Source of the DNA: Lantana camara
Taxonomy: Eukaryota > Streptophyta > Magnoliopsida > Lamiales > Verbenaceae
Assembly: GCA_037501455.1 (NCBI GenBank)
Contig: CM074857.1
Location: 126,343,501 to 126,407,500 of the forward strand
DNA: 64,000 bases
Reading direction: 5' to 3'
Positions 24,079 to 34,945 of this stretch are shown here, piece after piece. The number at the start of each line of letters is the position of its first letter. The first letter of the stretch is position 1. A model generated the notes under the pieces. That model saw only the letters and a program-made list of their open reading frames with translations, had not been told where the DNA came from and searched no databases. The position numbers and the translations under genes were made by a program.

Positions 24079-27000
24079 TCATAAGAGCTCAGCCTCTTCC
24101 TGATCTCCATCACCATCACCATCACCATCATCAACTTCATTATCTTCATCTTCTTCTGGGGCATCAGGATCAACCCCCTAAATATCAAGAAATAGTTAAA
24201 ATATGCAACTTTACACAAAAAGCAGAAAAACTTCCAGAATTAGCACAAAAAACACTTGATACTATTTGTTTACGCGCATTTGTTTATACTGCAAAGAAAA
24301 CAGCTTCAGTACAAACCTTCATTTGTTTCTCCAAGCGGTCTAATCCTTTTTTCGCAGCTTCGTTATGGGGGTTTATTCTGAAATGCAGATATTATATTAC
24401 ACAACGAACAGGCTAAACATCCCCCCAACCCCATGACACCCCCCCTAAAAAATGAAGAAAATTTAGATAAACGAGGGCAAAGAATGATTCACCTCAAAGC
24501 TGCCTGATAATGTGAAAGGGCATCTTGTAGCATATTTGTAGCAGCAAAAACTTGAGCAAGCTTTACATGCAAAGAATCATCAGCCCAATCTTTCAAATAT
24601 CGCTCTAGAAGGGCAACAGCATCTCCATTTCGACCTTCCATCACATGGAGCTCGGCCAATGCCAATGCAGCTCCAAGGAAGCCAGGTTCTAGTCTAAGGG
24701 CTGATTCATAGAACTTTTTCGCCTGCAAGAATTACGTGAAATAATGCACTAGATCGTGCGTATATTCAAAAAGACCATCATTTTATATTAAGAAATCATG
24801 CATACCTTTTCTCTGCCACTGGTGCTACTAGCGTGTACATCTCCAACTAGTTTTAGTGCTTTTGCTGATTGGGGCATTGCCTTCATTGCCTCTCTTGCTG
24901 CATATAATGCTTCTTTGATCTTCGAGAGGGCCAAATAAGAACGGACCAAACCTGAATTATCATGAATGTTTCACCATACTATGATCTTTTTCTTTAGTTG
25001 AATGAATTCATTAGAATAGTAAAACCAGATCCATAAAAATTTGGCATTTACATACCTTGATATGAACGAAGATCTGGCCTCAATTCTTGAGCTCCTCTAT
25101 ATGCAACAACTGCAGCTTCAGGCCGATTCATTGACAAGAAAAGGTTCCCCTGAGAAATAATCATCGTAAACTAATTGAGTTTCTAACATAATAATTGGTA
25201 TCTAAGTTTTGGAATAAATTGCAATACCTTCATAATATAGCCAGCCACATGCCTCTCATCAATACGGATGCTCTGTTAATAGCTAACGGATATTAATTAC
25301 AAAGCATCTATAGCAATCATCTAGTCAACCAAAAAAACGAGATCTAACCTTCTCAGCATAAGATAAAGCTCCTCTCTCATCTTTCTTTTCATATAAGACA
25401 GACAAGGCGACAAAGACTTCAGGTTTCGTAGGATCAATATTTAACAGATCATGGACTAACTTATTTAACTTGGACTGATCAGACTTGAGCTTTAGAAGCA
25501 TGGCATACTCATCCATATAAGTAACCACACATGGATCGATCGACCGAACCTGTAGAAATCATTTTCTCAAGTCCACTGCTTCCATCAAAGTTAAATTACA
25601 AATTCGCTGTAACTACTTACCTTTTCAAAATCCAGAATGGCTTCATCATTTTTTCCAATGACAGCTTTAACCTTCAGAAAAGCAATTAACATGAAATTAG
25701 ACAGTGTCACACTTCAGAACATTGAATTTCCATGTCTCCTGAAAATCCATCATACGTTGGAAGTAGTGTACAAATTCATCTAAACGCTACGCTTTACAGA
25801 CAACCGGAGGATTGAGTGACAAGGAACTGAATACAAGTGTCTGAAATTAGTGGAAAAGAGGATTATAACTACAGAATGATGAACAAATTTAAAATGTCCA
25901 AACTCATTCTAATGCATCTATACAAACCTTGGCCATTTCAAGTAATATGTGGATATTGTTTGGAAACCGTTGTAGAAGCTCTGAGAATAGTTCCAGCCCA
26001 CCTGTTAACCAGGCAAAAAATAGTTAAGAACGTGAATTAGAAAGGCAAACATGATTTGATTGATCCCTACAAATTATTATCAGATACTATCTAAAGTAAT
26101 ATCACAAAAATTGGCGAGATGACTTCCACCAAACAAGAACAAATAGATACCTTTTCAAAAATCTATGTAAAATAAAATTATATAACTTGAAGACTGGTGA
26201 GATTTATGGCAGAATGTTACAGAAGCACCAATTTGGACTTTTCTGAACAAAAGCGGCATAATTAGAAGATGGATGTGGCATGCATTAAGATTGCTCACAG
26301 CTTTTTGCGTATCATGAAAGAGATTTTCGCTATAATTTTTCAGATTTTGAGAAACATAAGGCAGTGGCGATAAATCTCTAGTCGTAGCCTGACCTTTGTA
26401 ATCATTTGAGGCAATACAACATTGAGCTTCGACGTAACGCTGCATTGCAAGAAGATACGACACAATTATTAACAGAAGAGAAAGTATCAAAGAAATAGCT
26501 CTGATAAAATGAAAACATAGCATGATTGGAGGAACAGAAGTACTAAAAGTAATTTTAGCTGTCGGAACAACTTACCTGTATCCAGCGGCTTGTATCAAAA
26601 TGGTCAAAGGGTGGTCTTCCACTTCTGTTTGGAGTCTGGGATGATCAAAAATAAATTTGGAGAGTCAATTTAGAATTTGATGTTCAACAACAAATAATGT
26701 TGAAAACCAACAGCATAAAGGAAACAATCAACGGACGTTGGAAGTACATTTATTGAGAATACTTATAAGGAAACATATTCTCCTCTAAAGGTATCGCCAA
26801 ACAAAGAGAAAAAGGTCAAACTGCAGTTCACAAAAGGAAAAAGAGACAGTCATCAGAGTACAAAGGAGTATAATATGAGGTTTGAATCTGAGCTAGCCAG
26901 CATCGGATCCTAACACTTAAGAAATTGCAACCGTGAAAAGTGTAGCAATAATAGACATATCAACCAGAATTAATCAAAACCAACCTGAGGAAACGACGAC

Positions 27001-28628
27001 ATAATATCCTTTGCAGAAACACCCAATTCAGCCAATGCTATAATAGCCTCTAATAGGTACGGGCAGTTCCTGTCAACATCAAAGACAAAATATTTATGGA
27101 TTAGTCATATATCTCTCCGATAACTTCATCACGGCAGGAAAAACACACATAAGAAGAACTCGCAGAAGATAACCAGCATGTAAGATAGGGAGATAAAGAT
27201 AATTATTATAAAGTCCAAATATGATACTAGCAAATATCCTTCCAAGTTTAGAATGTGACATAAAAAGTACTGGCCCGAATGGAAACGAAAAGCAATCTAG
27301 ATAAGCATCAAAGCTAACCATCTACGCAAGAAACACATTTTAACAGAGAGAAAGCATTGAATACCAAGGTAGCAGACCTCAAACACTCCTTAAAACATCC
27401 AATTGCCGCTCGAGTATGTCTTGAATTCCGGTAAAGCTTTGCCATCATGAGATTCATCTCTAGGTTCCTTGACTTGCTTGAAATTCCCTCCATCTGTTAA
27501 AGACAGTATAAGATGATATCAATGTTTTGTTACTATAGCTAATTTATATTTTTGGTTACAGTTGTGTGATTTAAGCTATAACAAAAGCTGGAACCCGATG
27601 CAGTTCCAATATAACAACAGAGCGGAAATGGCAAAAACTAAATTGTTGAAAAATTAAGCGATGTGAATGGCAACAAGAGCTAATCTTTTAAGCAAAGAGA
27701 AGATTATAAATACAGACCTCAGCAAGTGCAGCTCTGCTCTCACCAAGTGAGCTGTGACACGACGCAATCTTGAATTTCACCTGCATTGACATCCACGAGC
27801 AAAATACATTACAATTCTAACCTAGCAAACCAAACACATTATAAAGTTTTATAATTACAAGTATAATTACCTCATTTTCATTTATTACAGAAGTATTAAA
27901 TGAATTTGGAGAAGACGACCTATTTGTTGCTGACAGCGAACTCCTGGTTGTCGGGGGTGTTGTTGTACTTTGTTTGGGTAGTATTTTATGGTATTGCAAC
28001 GCTTGCTTATATATTTGCTGTCCAAAGATGCACAAAGCTTAGAATGAGGCATCCAACAAACACAAATAACCAAATTATCACCCTTTTCCACTACCATGAA
28101 TCACAACACTGAAGAATTAAAGAAGCAGAAAGTGTAAAGTCATAAATTCAGCTCGTTTAGCACCATTACATAATCTGATTCTACCATATATATACAGCAT
28201 AATGTGCATAGCTCAAAATAGAAAATAATATCTTACAATTGCCCTTCGATACTCCTTTTCCCGAAAGAGTGAATCGCCAAACAGCACCTGTCACCAGACA
28301 ATAATTACCAAACAATCACTGGCCGCTTCACAAAACCAACCCGAAACTTTATTCAAAAATACACAATAAAATCAGAAATCGTAAAGTACCAAGCTTTCCG
28401 CTTTAAGATGGGGACTCGTCTCAGGATTTATTGAAGTTGATGAGACAGCAAAACAGCCCTAGTTAAACACAGCAATCCACGTTGAAAGCCAATAATCAAG
28501 GAAAGAAACAAGAAATCAAGATTATTAGCCAAAATCAGGAATGAATTCAGCAATTATACCAGCAATTGAGCGGAAGAGTAAAGGCCATGATCGAGTAGAG
28601 TGGAGAGGTGGTCTTTGGGGACATCCAT
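24079..28628 (-). CDS. APC7: Anaphase-promoting complex subunit 7 (TPR protein)
   Basis: Eighteen exons on the minus strand join into 568 aa (Arabidopsis APC7 is of similar length). From 5' to 3': 28628-28560, 28458-28390, 28287-28237, 28017-27871, 27780-27718, 27493-27378, 27069-26985, 26635-26576, 26439-26394, 26001-25928, 25671-25621, 25549-25349, 25272-25228, 25149-25056, 24951-24806, 24722-24493, 24377-24317, 24177-24079. All junctions are GT-AG and phases agree. The N terminus (MDVPKDHLSTLLDHGLYSSA) and the central RYVEAQCCIAS, SMNRPEAAVVAYRGAQELRP and LAELHVMEGRNGDAV segments are hallmarks of plant APC7. The protein is mostly tetratricopeptide repeats and ends in an acidic tail with an Asp-Gly repeat. 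In the APC/C ubiquitin ligase it belongs to the TPR arm that docks coactivators and substrates during mitosis. The start has no better upstream ATG. Confidence 0.96.
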
Positions 28629-30094
28629 CGAACACTTGGAGGAGCTTTCTGTAGTGTGTGTGTGGAGCTTCGACTGTGCCACTGTGGTGAAATGAAGCGC
28701 TCTGCTTTTTGAAATCGCGATTTGGAGGAAAGTTCATTTTTGACTTTGAGTACCCAATTTCTTGCGAAATTACACTCGTCACCCCCAACTCTTTTTGAAT
28801 TATGATTTTAGTCACGCTTTAGCCAAACTCCGGAAATTAGAGCAAATTTATATAACTAAACAAACAACGAAAAAAACTAATGGGGTGTTTACTTTCTTGG
28901 TTGACGTGAGATAAAATTGATTAGTAATGAAATGAGTTATGAGATATGATGGTAAATTGATCATTTCATAAGGATGTGAGATGAATTATCAATCTTTTAT
29001 CTAATGTAATCTCAGACGTGTTATCAATTCAAAACATATAAAAATATTAGTAAATACAAATTTAAGTAAAATTATTAATCTGATCATCTTTCGTACTAAA
29101 AGTCCAACAGACTGCACATGTTGAACTCTAATATAAATTGGACTCAATTAACACACTTCTCACTTATAGCAACTTGAGTTAACAAATTACACTCTTGCAT
29201 TATATTCATTTATGGTTTTCTTGACAAATCTCATTTCATGTCTAATGCAAGAATAGTTCTAAGAACATTAAGGATATTTTTCGCATAAAAAGTTTAAAAA
29301 AGAATTCACCGTATTGTTGTTATCAAGAAAAGATAAATCTAACGTGAAAAATTCAAAAAAGAATCCTCCGTGTGACTTCTGTCAAGAAAGAATAAACCTA
29401 CGAATGCTCTCTAAAGTTAGCATTTCATCAAGACACTCACATTGCTTCTTAGGCCCGAAACACTTTACCTCCTAAATTTTGAATGAAAAATATGTAAAAT
29501 ATGAATGGAATTTCCATTTGGGTTGTTAATCTCCCTCATTTACCAAGTAAGTTTAAAAAACCTTTTTTTTTTAAAGGTTATTTTTGGGTGTTAAATTATA
29601 GTTTAGGATATACAAAGTTTTATATTTATTTTGATAAATACATACAAATGTAAGCAAACCTAGGTAATTGATGTGAGGTCAGGTGATGCTGAGAAGGCCA
29701 ATAGAAACTTATCATTTGTAAGTCCAGGCCCAACTACCAATGTAAACCCTAAACCCTGTCATAAGGGCCCAGCCCAAAGTCAATAATTTGGATTTATCTT
29801 GTGGATTGATGATTAGCCTGACACCATCGTTTTATTTGTTTCCCTTTTCTTTTCTCAACTAAATTTCATCATTTCCCACCCCATCCCACAATAATATGAG
29901 AAAAGTTCCAAATTTACAATTTTAGAAAATTAGGCAATACAAAAACCCATCATTTAAAAAAACAAAACTTCACCAAACTTTGTTCATGTTTTTCTAAAAA
30001 TGGATTTATGCACAAACTGATGAGGTATAAATACCAACACAATACGATAGGAATATAATGATACAATTTTTTTTTAATTTTTTTTTTTTTGGGG
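28629..30094. other. APC7 upstream region and spacer
   Basis: The first 100-200 bases probably hold the APC7 5'UTR and promoter. An imperfect tandem pair of about 60 bp lies at 29280-29400 (AAAAAGAATTCACCGT and AAAAAGAATCCTCCGT versions). The stretch 29660-29825 is a third copy of sequence seen at 16651 and 51100 (entered separately). No gene is visible. Confidence 0.5.
29660..29825 (+). repeat. Third copy of the 16.65-kb/51.1-kb block (fragment)
   Basis: GTAATTGATGTGAGGTCAGG, GCTGAGAAGGCCAATAGAAA, GGGCCCAGCCCAAAGTCAAT and TTGTGGATTGATG line up in order with 16651-16800. The AAAGTCAATAATTTG wording is closer to the copy at 51210. Only about 165 bp are recognisable. Confidence 0.75.
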
Positions 30095-30237
30095 TGGGAT
30101 TTACATTTAGGTCCCTAGAGGTTTGCCCTAATTACAAATCAATCCCTCTTGTTTCGGAAATTACATATTAACCCCCAATCCTAACGGACCGTTTAAGGTC
30201 CCTGAGCACCGTTAGTATTCCGCTAATTTGAAATTTG

Positions 30238-31441
30238 AATTTCCGACAATTCAAAACAAATGAACTGAAGGAGCTATTCTGGAAAGCAGCTTCAACAGGT
30301 AGTAAGGTGGAGTTTGAGAGGTTAATGAAGAGAATTGAGAAGGCTGATCCAAAGGTGGATGAGAGGATAAAGACAGCTGCTGAATGGATGATGGAAATAC
30401 CACCTCAACAATGGACAAGATCACACTTTGAAACAATCTGTAAGTGTGATGTTGTTGTCAATAATTTATCTGAATCTTTCAATGCATACATACTTGTTGC
30501 TAGAAGTCTGCTTATCATATCTATGTTTGAGTGGATAAGAACAAAGTTCATGATTAAGATTCAGCAAAAGAGGAGCATGATGGATAGATATCAAGGAACA
30601 ATTTGTCCAAACATCATGAAAAAAATCAAGTTTCAACAAAAGCTTGCTAGAAACTGTTTTGCAACTTACTGTGGTGGAGCTGAGTATGAGATACATCATA
30701 TGTTGAATGTATATATAGTTGATCTTGACAAAAGAATTTGCTCCTGTGGGATGTTTTAACCTTTTGGTTATCCTTGTTGTCGTGCACATGCTGCAATAAC
30801 TGAGAAAAGAGAGCAAGTGGAGAACTTTGTAGATCCTTTCTTCACCAATGAACTTTATTTGCAAGTGTATGATAATATGATACATGGTGTTCCAGGCCAA
30901 GATGAATATATCAAGACAACTTATGAGCCACTGAGAGCTCCACATATAATTGTCAAGAGGGGCAGACCAACTAAAGCTAGAAGGAAAGGTGCAGATGAAG
31001 GAGGAGTTTCCACTAGAAGAGGCTTAACACACACTTGTCAGAGGTGTTTAACTACTGGACATAATAGAGGCTCCTGCACTAACCCACCACATCCAAAGTC
31101 CAAATTTTACAAGGTATGATTCATGAACTTTTTATGTTTTAGTTGCAACATATGCCCTAACAATGTCTTCTTTTTTTCCAGGGACAACCACAATCTGATG
31201 TCCAACCGGACAATCAAGGCAATGCTGCAACTATGGTAAAAGAGTTTGCAATATTACATTTAAGTATAAAGTTTACAATATTACATTTAACTATGTTAAA
31301 AGAGTTTGCAATATTACTAATTTAATGAAATTAATTGATTAGGGTCCACAAGCAGTCCCTGTGACAAGCTCAAGGCAATCTTCAAGACCAGCATATGCAA
31401 GAAAGCAATCTTCAAGGCAATCATCAGCTGGGAATGTGTAG
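30238..31441 (+). pseudogene. Mutator-like (MuDR-type) transposase, C-terminal part, broken
   Basis: The frame covers only the last third of a MULE transposase. It has the segment ending in NNLSESFNAYILVAR, then VYIVDLDKRICSCGMF, the first half of the SWIM zinc finger. A TAA stop at 30757-30759 cuts the finger; the same frame goes on with PFGYPCCRAHAAI, completing the Cys-Cys-His pattern. Downstream come VKRGRPTKARRKG and a zinc knuckle (CQRCLTTGHNRGSC). Splice sites at 31114/31182 and 31235/31343 would add two short Gln/Ser-rich exons ending in TAG at 31439-31441. The catalytic domain and N terminus are missing. The family cuts and pastes Mutator-like DNA elements; this copy cannot. Confidence 0.88.
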
Positions 31442-31921
31442 TTCTGCTTGCCCCATAGGGATTTCTTATTAGTCATCCTGTTATGGTCTATTTTTTGTCA
31501 AAGTGAAATGCACACTGTAATTATTAGTTTATGTTTAGGGTTATGCCAAATACATTGCCAACTGTTATTATTTTGGATGGTATGAATACATATCCTTGAT
31601 GGTTTTTGCATCTTCTGTTGTGCATCAAGGATTGGTGGTACGTATGTTTTGCAAGCTTCTCAGCATTTGGTGTAGCTTTTTTAATGGTCTGCTCTATACT
31701 TTTGTTAAGCCAATGTCCAACACTTCATCTTTAAACGTGTGAAATGGTATGATAATTTTGCATCATTCACCACAATTGGTAGATAAAATACTAAATCTTT
31801 CATTAATTCAAGAGGATAATGGTAACAAAATAGATTACACAATTGGGGAAAATCAATTGACCCCTAGCACAAACTCCTAAATATTACACTAACATCCCTT
31901 GATAATAGAAACTTACAAAAC

Positions 31922-32389
31922 TTACAATTTCATGCAAAACATAACCATCATTGTGGAAAAAACAGCAATAAATACCCAGGAAACATGTATGAAAGCCCCA
32001 TTCATTTCATTCCTTGACGAACCACCCACCATTGACACTCTTGAAGCAACATCACCAAGGTCTGCAAATTCAGTTTCTTCTTTGATATTTGATTGGTCGA
32101 AACCCTCATTCCCTACGTCAGTTTCAATTGGGAAACCTCTTGACCCTAGAGTAGCTTTAACCTGAGTGCACCAACGAAAAAACTTAACCTGAATGCACCA
32201 ACGAAAAAACTTACATTGTGAATTTTTGTTAGGGCAACAATAATAGAGGTGACCCTTGGAAGCTTTTTCTTTGGATTCAACAACATTGATATCACACTTT
32301 GCTGGGCATTTGTAGTAAGGTGTGTTGTCGTACCTCAAATCGATGCACTGAGCATTTTTAGTCTGCCGATTGTTGGAAGAAGACGCCAT
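31922..32389 (-). CDS. Small GRF-type zinc-finger membrane protein, transposon-associated
   Basis: An open frame of 155 aa without introns. Residues about 27-63 fit a GRF zinc finger: CPAKC, then YYCCPN, then CKFFRW. A 30-bp direct duplication makes KFFRWCIQV/KFFRWCTQV, extending the finger's end. The last 25 residues (FIHVSWVFIAVFSTMMVMFC) form a likely membrane anchor. Short GRF proteins with a C-terminal hydrophobic segment are common in repeat-rich parts of plant genomes, and GRF fingers bind nucleic acid. Position next to a MULE transposase suggests it was carried by that element. Whether it is expressed cannot be told; the odd tandem duplication may mark decay. Confidence 0.6.
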   Translation of the reverse strand: MASSSNNRQTKNAQCIDLRYDNTPYYKCPAKCDINVVESKEKASKGHLYYCCPNKNSQCKFFRWCIQVKFFRWCTQVKATLGSRGFPIETDVGNEGFDQSNIKEETEFADLGDVASRVSMVGGSSRNEMNGAFIHVSWVFIAVFSTMMVMFCMKL

Positions 32390-32696
32390 GGACGAAACCC
32401 TTCCCTCCGAGCTTCAAGCTGCAAGAAAAATGGAGTCCAACTGTATAAGAGTAAAGGAAGAAGAAGCTCAATTATATCAGTATAACATAAGGGTAATTTT
32501 GGTAATTCATGTGCTTTATATTAAAAAATTAGGTATACCACTCTCACAAATCTGCGTGTGAATATCACGCGATGTATTAAGGTGGCGACGTGCCCTTTAA
32601 AAAATTTCACAAGGTGTGGCTTAGACAATTTCCATTTCACAGGGGGGTTAATTGAAAATTTTTAAAATCACAGGGGGGCCCTGAGGTATTTTCCCA

Positions 32697-33235
32697 AAAT
32701 TGTCCATGCACGGAAAAAACAGGGACAATCGTGGAATAATTAATAATAATTAAGGGTATTTTTGGGAATTCCATTTTGGTGACAGGTATGTACAGTTGTA
32801 CACAAAATTTCGCAGATTACCCAATATAACCCACTCTTTTAAGGCCCTCAGTTTAAATATTTCCTTTTCAATTCTTTCCTATAAAAACACCTCGTTTTCA
32901 TGCACGTCCAGAACTCTAAGTAAGAATCAATCAAGAAGTCAGTCGTGAGGATTCAAGGTCACTCAAGAACTCAAATATCATTTCAAGGAGTTCGTTTTGA
33001 GCTATTCTCCAAGAACCCAGATTTCAAGAAGTTCGTTTTGCATTCAGGTATGATGATTGAAGTTCGTAACTTTTTTAGGGAGAATATTTAATCTGCTTGT
33101 TTTTCGTTGGATTCTTCAGACTTCAAACGCCTTCAAAATTCTTCTCTACAGAACTAGTATTGAATACTCTCGACTTTCTTGTGATTGCGTTATCAAGAAA
33201 ATGTATTGAATAAATTTTTGTTTTGGTTTGACAGT
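32697..33235 (+). promoter_or_regulatory. Promoter and split 5' leader of the first DUF295 pseudogene
   Basis: A TATA-like CTATAAAAAC stands at about 32879-32888. A leader exon of about 130 bp follows and ends in CATTCAG/gtatga at 33047/33048. The acceptor TTTGACAG ends at 33234, two bases before the ATG. The intact DUF295 gene at 56384 has the same arrangement (leader exon, intron, ATG soon after the acceptor), so this is probably the inherited structure of the family here. Confidence 0.5.
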
Positions 33236-34133
33236 ATGGAAGATCCCTTTATAGATTTTATTGTGCATCGTCGTGTTGGGGTTGAACGGCTGAAATATGC
33301 CTTGATTTGCAAGCCCTGGGCGTTTCTGGTTGAAAGGGCTGATCATCAGACTCCTTGTCCGGCAATGATGATCAAGGTTTATAAGAGTCCTGATCAATTT
33401 AAGTTTCTTCAGGCGGAAAGTTCCTGGGTAGTGTCGTTACCTTTTCTTGAAAAGAAAAGGATTTTCATGCTCCAACTACGGTTGGCTTCTGCTTATGGAA
33501 ACCTGGAATTGGGTTGATACACCTTGTTTTTACAACCCATTCACCCAACAATCCATCCCATCACCCCACAAGCTACTTTCTTACTATCTTGACCTGACAT
33601 TCTTCAACCCGCCAACCGAAGAAGGGTGTATTGTGTGTGGGACAAGCAAACTCAGAAATGGAGTTGTGGATATCCGTATTGTTTGAGGAGGGGTTTTATC
33701 CTCTTTTTCTTTTGTCAGTGACCTAGAGCCCGATGTTGGAGGATGTCCTCCAATACTGAAAGGAAATACCCTGTATTACTTAGATAAACAGGGAGATGTT
33801 CTATGTTTAGACCTAGAAAGCCACACATTTTTCATTCACATTGACTGTTCGCAGAACTTGGAAACCCAAATTGAAGATAGATATTTGCTACTTGATGGGG
33901 ATAAATTGGTGGCCATATTTGTTTATGGTAGCAGTCTGGCTGTGTGCCATTTTTCGAACAACAATAAATGGATTAAAATGGACAACATTGGCAATAAGAC
34001 ATTGTATGTTGGTCGAACTGGTTCTTTTGCCATCAGTAACCCTTCTCAAAGTTATACTCAGAAGATTCAAAGACGACAACTCGTAGTTCTTGTTGAGGTA
34101 TTATCGTCATTCAGTCAAGATAATGATAGATAA
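33236..34133 (+). pseudogene. DUF295 (KIB1-4-type beta-propeller) gene, copy A, broken
   Basis: Three homologous pieces lie in order but not in one frame. 33236-33470 encodes MEDPFIDFIVHRRVG and the PWAF...CPAMMIKV segment. A frameshift near 33465 then moves the frame to YGWLLLMETWNWVDT, CFYNPFTQQ and FFNPPTEEGCIVCG. A TGA at 33684-33686 interrupts this frame, which resumes in phase (LKGNTLYYLDKQGDVLCLD, then VAIFVYGSS) and ends at 34133. DUF295 proteins (plant, many with an F-box, KIB1 among them) have roles in ubiquitin-linked or nuclear signalling; no F-box is seen here. One frameshift and one nonsense codon make function unlikely unless the sequence has errors. Confidence 0.85.
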
Positions 34134-34139
34134 ACATTA

Positions 34140-34945
34140 TATTTTTACTTCAATGTTTTTGAGGGATGTATGATTCGTTTGCTTCATCTTGATTCATAAT
34201 AGACTTCAAAAATTTTGCTTCAAAAATGTAACTGCATATTTTTAATGTATATTTTTAAATGTATTTGAGGGAGAATGCATGATTCGTATTCATTCTGCTG
34301 CATTTGATTTTATTGCTCCATTGGTAACACCTTCAAACTGTTAAAATTAATGTATTTTTTTGGATTTAGACTTTAAATAATTCTAGATATAGATTAGTCT
34401 AGATTATATTAGAATATTAATCAAATTGGTAGATCCATCTAGATAGTCATAATATATCAAATTAGTCAAATTAAGTAAGACTTATGTAGATAATTATAGA
34501 AATGTCTTAGATTAGCAAGTACTGATACCGACATTGTTAGTCGGTTTGTTATCTATAAATATGTACAATGCAATATGAATGAAGAAATGAAACCATTTTC
34601 CAATTTCCATCTAAAAGCCTAGTTCTTTCTCCTCCACTATCTACTCATATTATCTAACTAATTCTCCTCCACCTTCCATTCCATTTACATTTTTCAATAA
34701 CGCTTCCGTCCACCATTCATCCACTACTCCTTCGACTAGCCAAAAAGCCCATCATTATACTTATCAAATTTCTCTAATTAAACTTAATCCATACTAAAAT
34801 TATTTTCTAATTTGCAACACAAACACGATTCTCAAGAATTTGTACAAGAACGTATATTCTCGCTCTTTTCTATTTTATAATGTATTTGACAGAAAATGTA
34901 TGATTGCATTTATGATTCCTTCTTTCGTTTGATATTCGACAGATA
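34140..34945. other. Spacer between DUF295 pseudogenes A and B
   Basis: AT-rich sequence with CT-rich patches (34600-34760). No gene or element ends were recognised. Confidence 0.55.

Larger units (their letters stand above)
30095..32696. mobile_element. Decayed Mutator-like element with transposase remnant and GRF gene
   Basis: A MULE transposase pseudogene (30238-31441) and an opposite-strand GRF zinc-finger gene (31922-32389) lie between weakly similar inverted ends. The left end begins TGGGATTTACATTTAGGTCC, and the reverse complement of the right begins TGGGAAAATACCTCAGGGCC; both lead into runs of CCCCC. I could not find a convincing 9-bp target duplication, so the boundaries are tentative. 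The sequence between the genes (31442-31920) holds only 3' flanking sequence. Confidence 0.45.

Noticed and set aside
24015..24416. 133-codon plus-strand frame with a His repeat
   Set aside because: It is the antisense of the last two APC7 exons; the His run mirrors the Asp-Gly coding repeat.
27900..28112. Plus-strand frame in the APC7 region
   Set aside because: Antisense to a well-supported APC7 exon (27871-28017).
28525..28815. Minus-strand 96-codon frame over the APC7 start
   Set aside because: It runs in a different frame from the first APC7 exon and has no family features.
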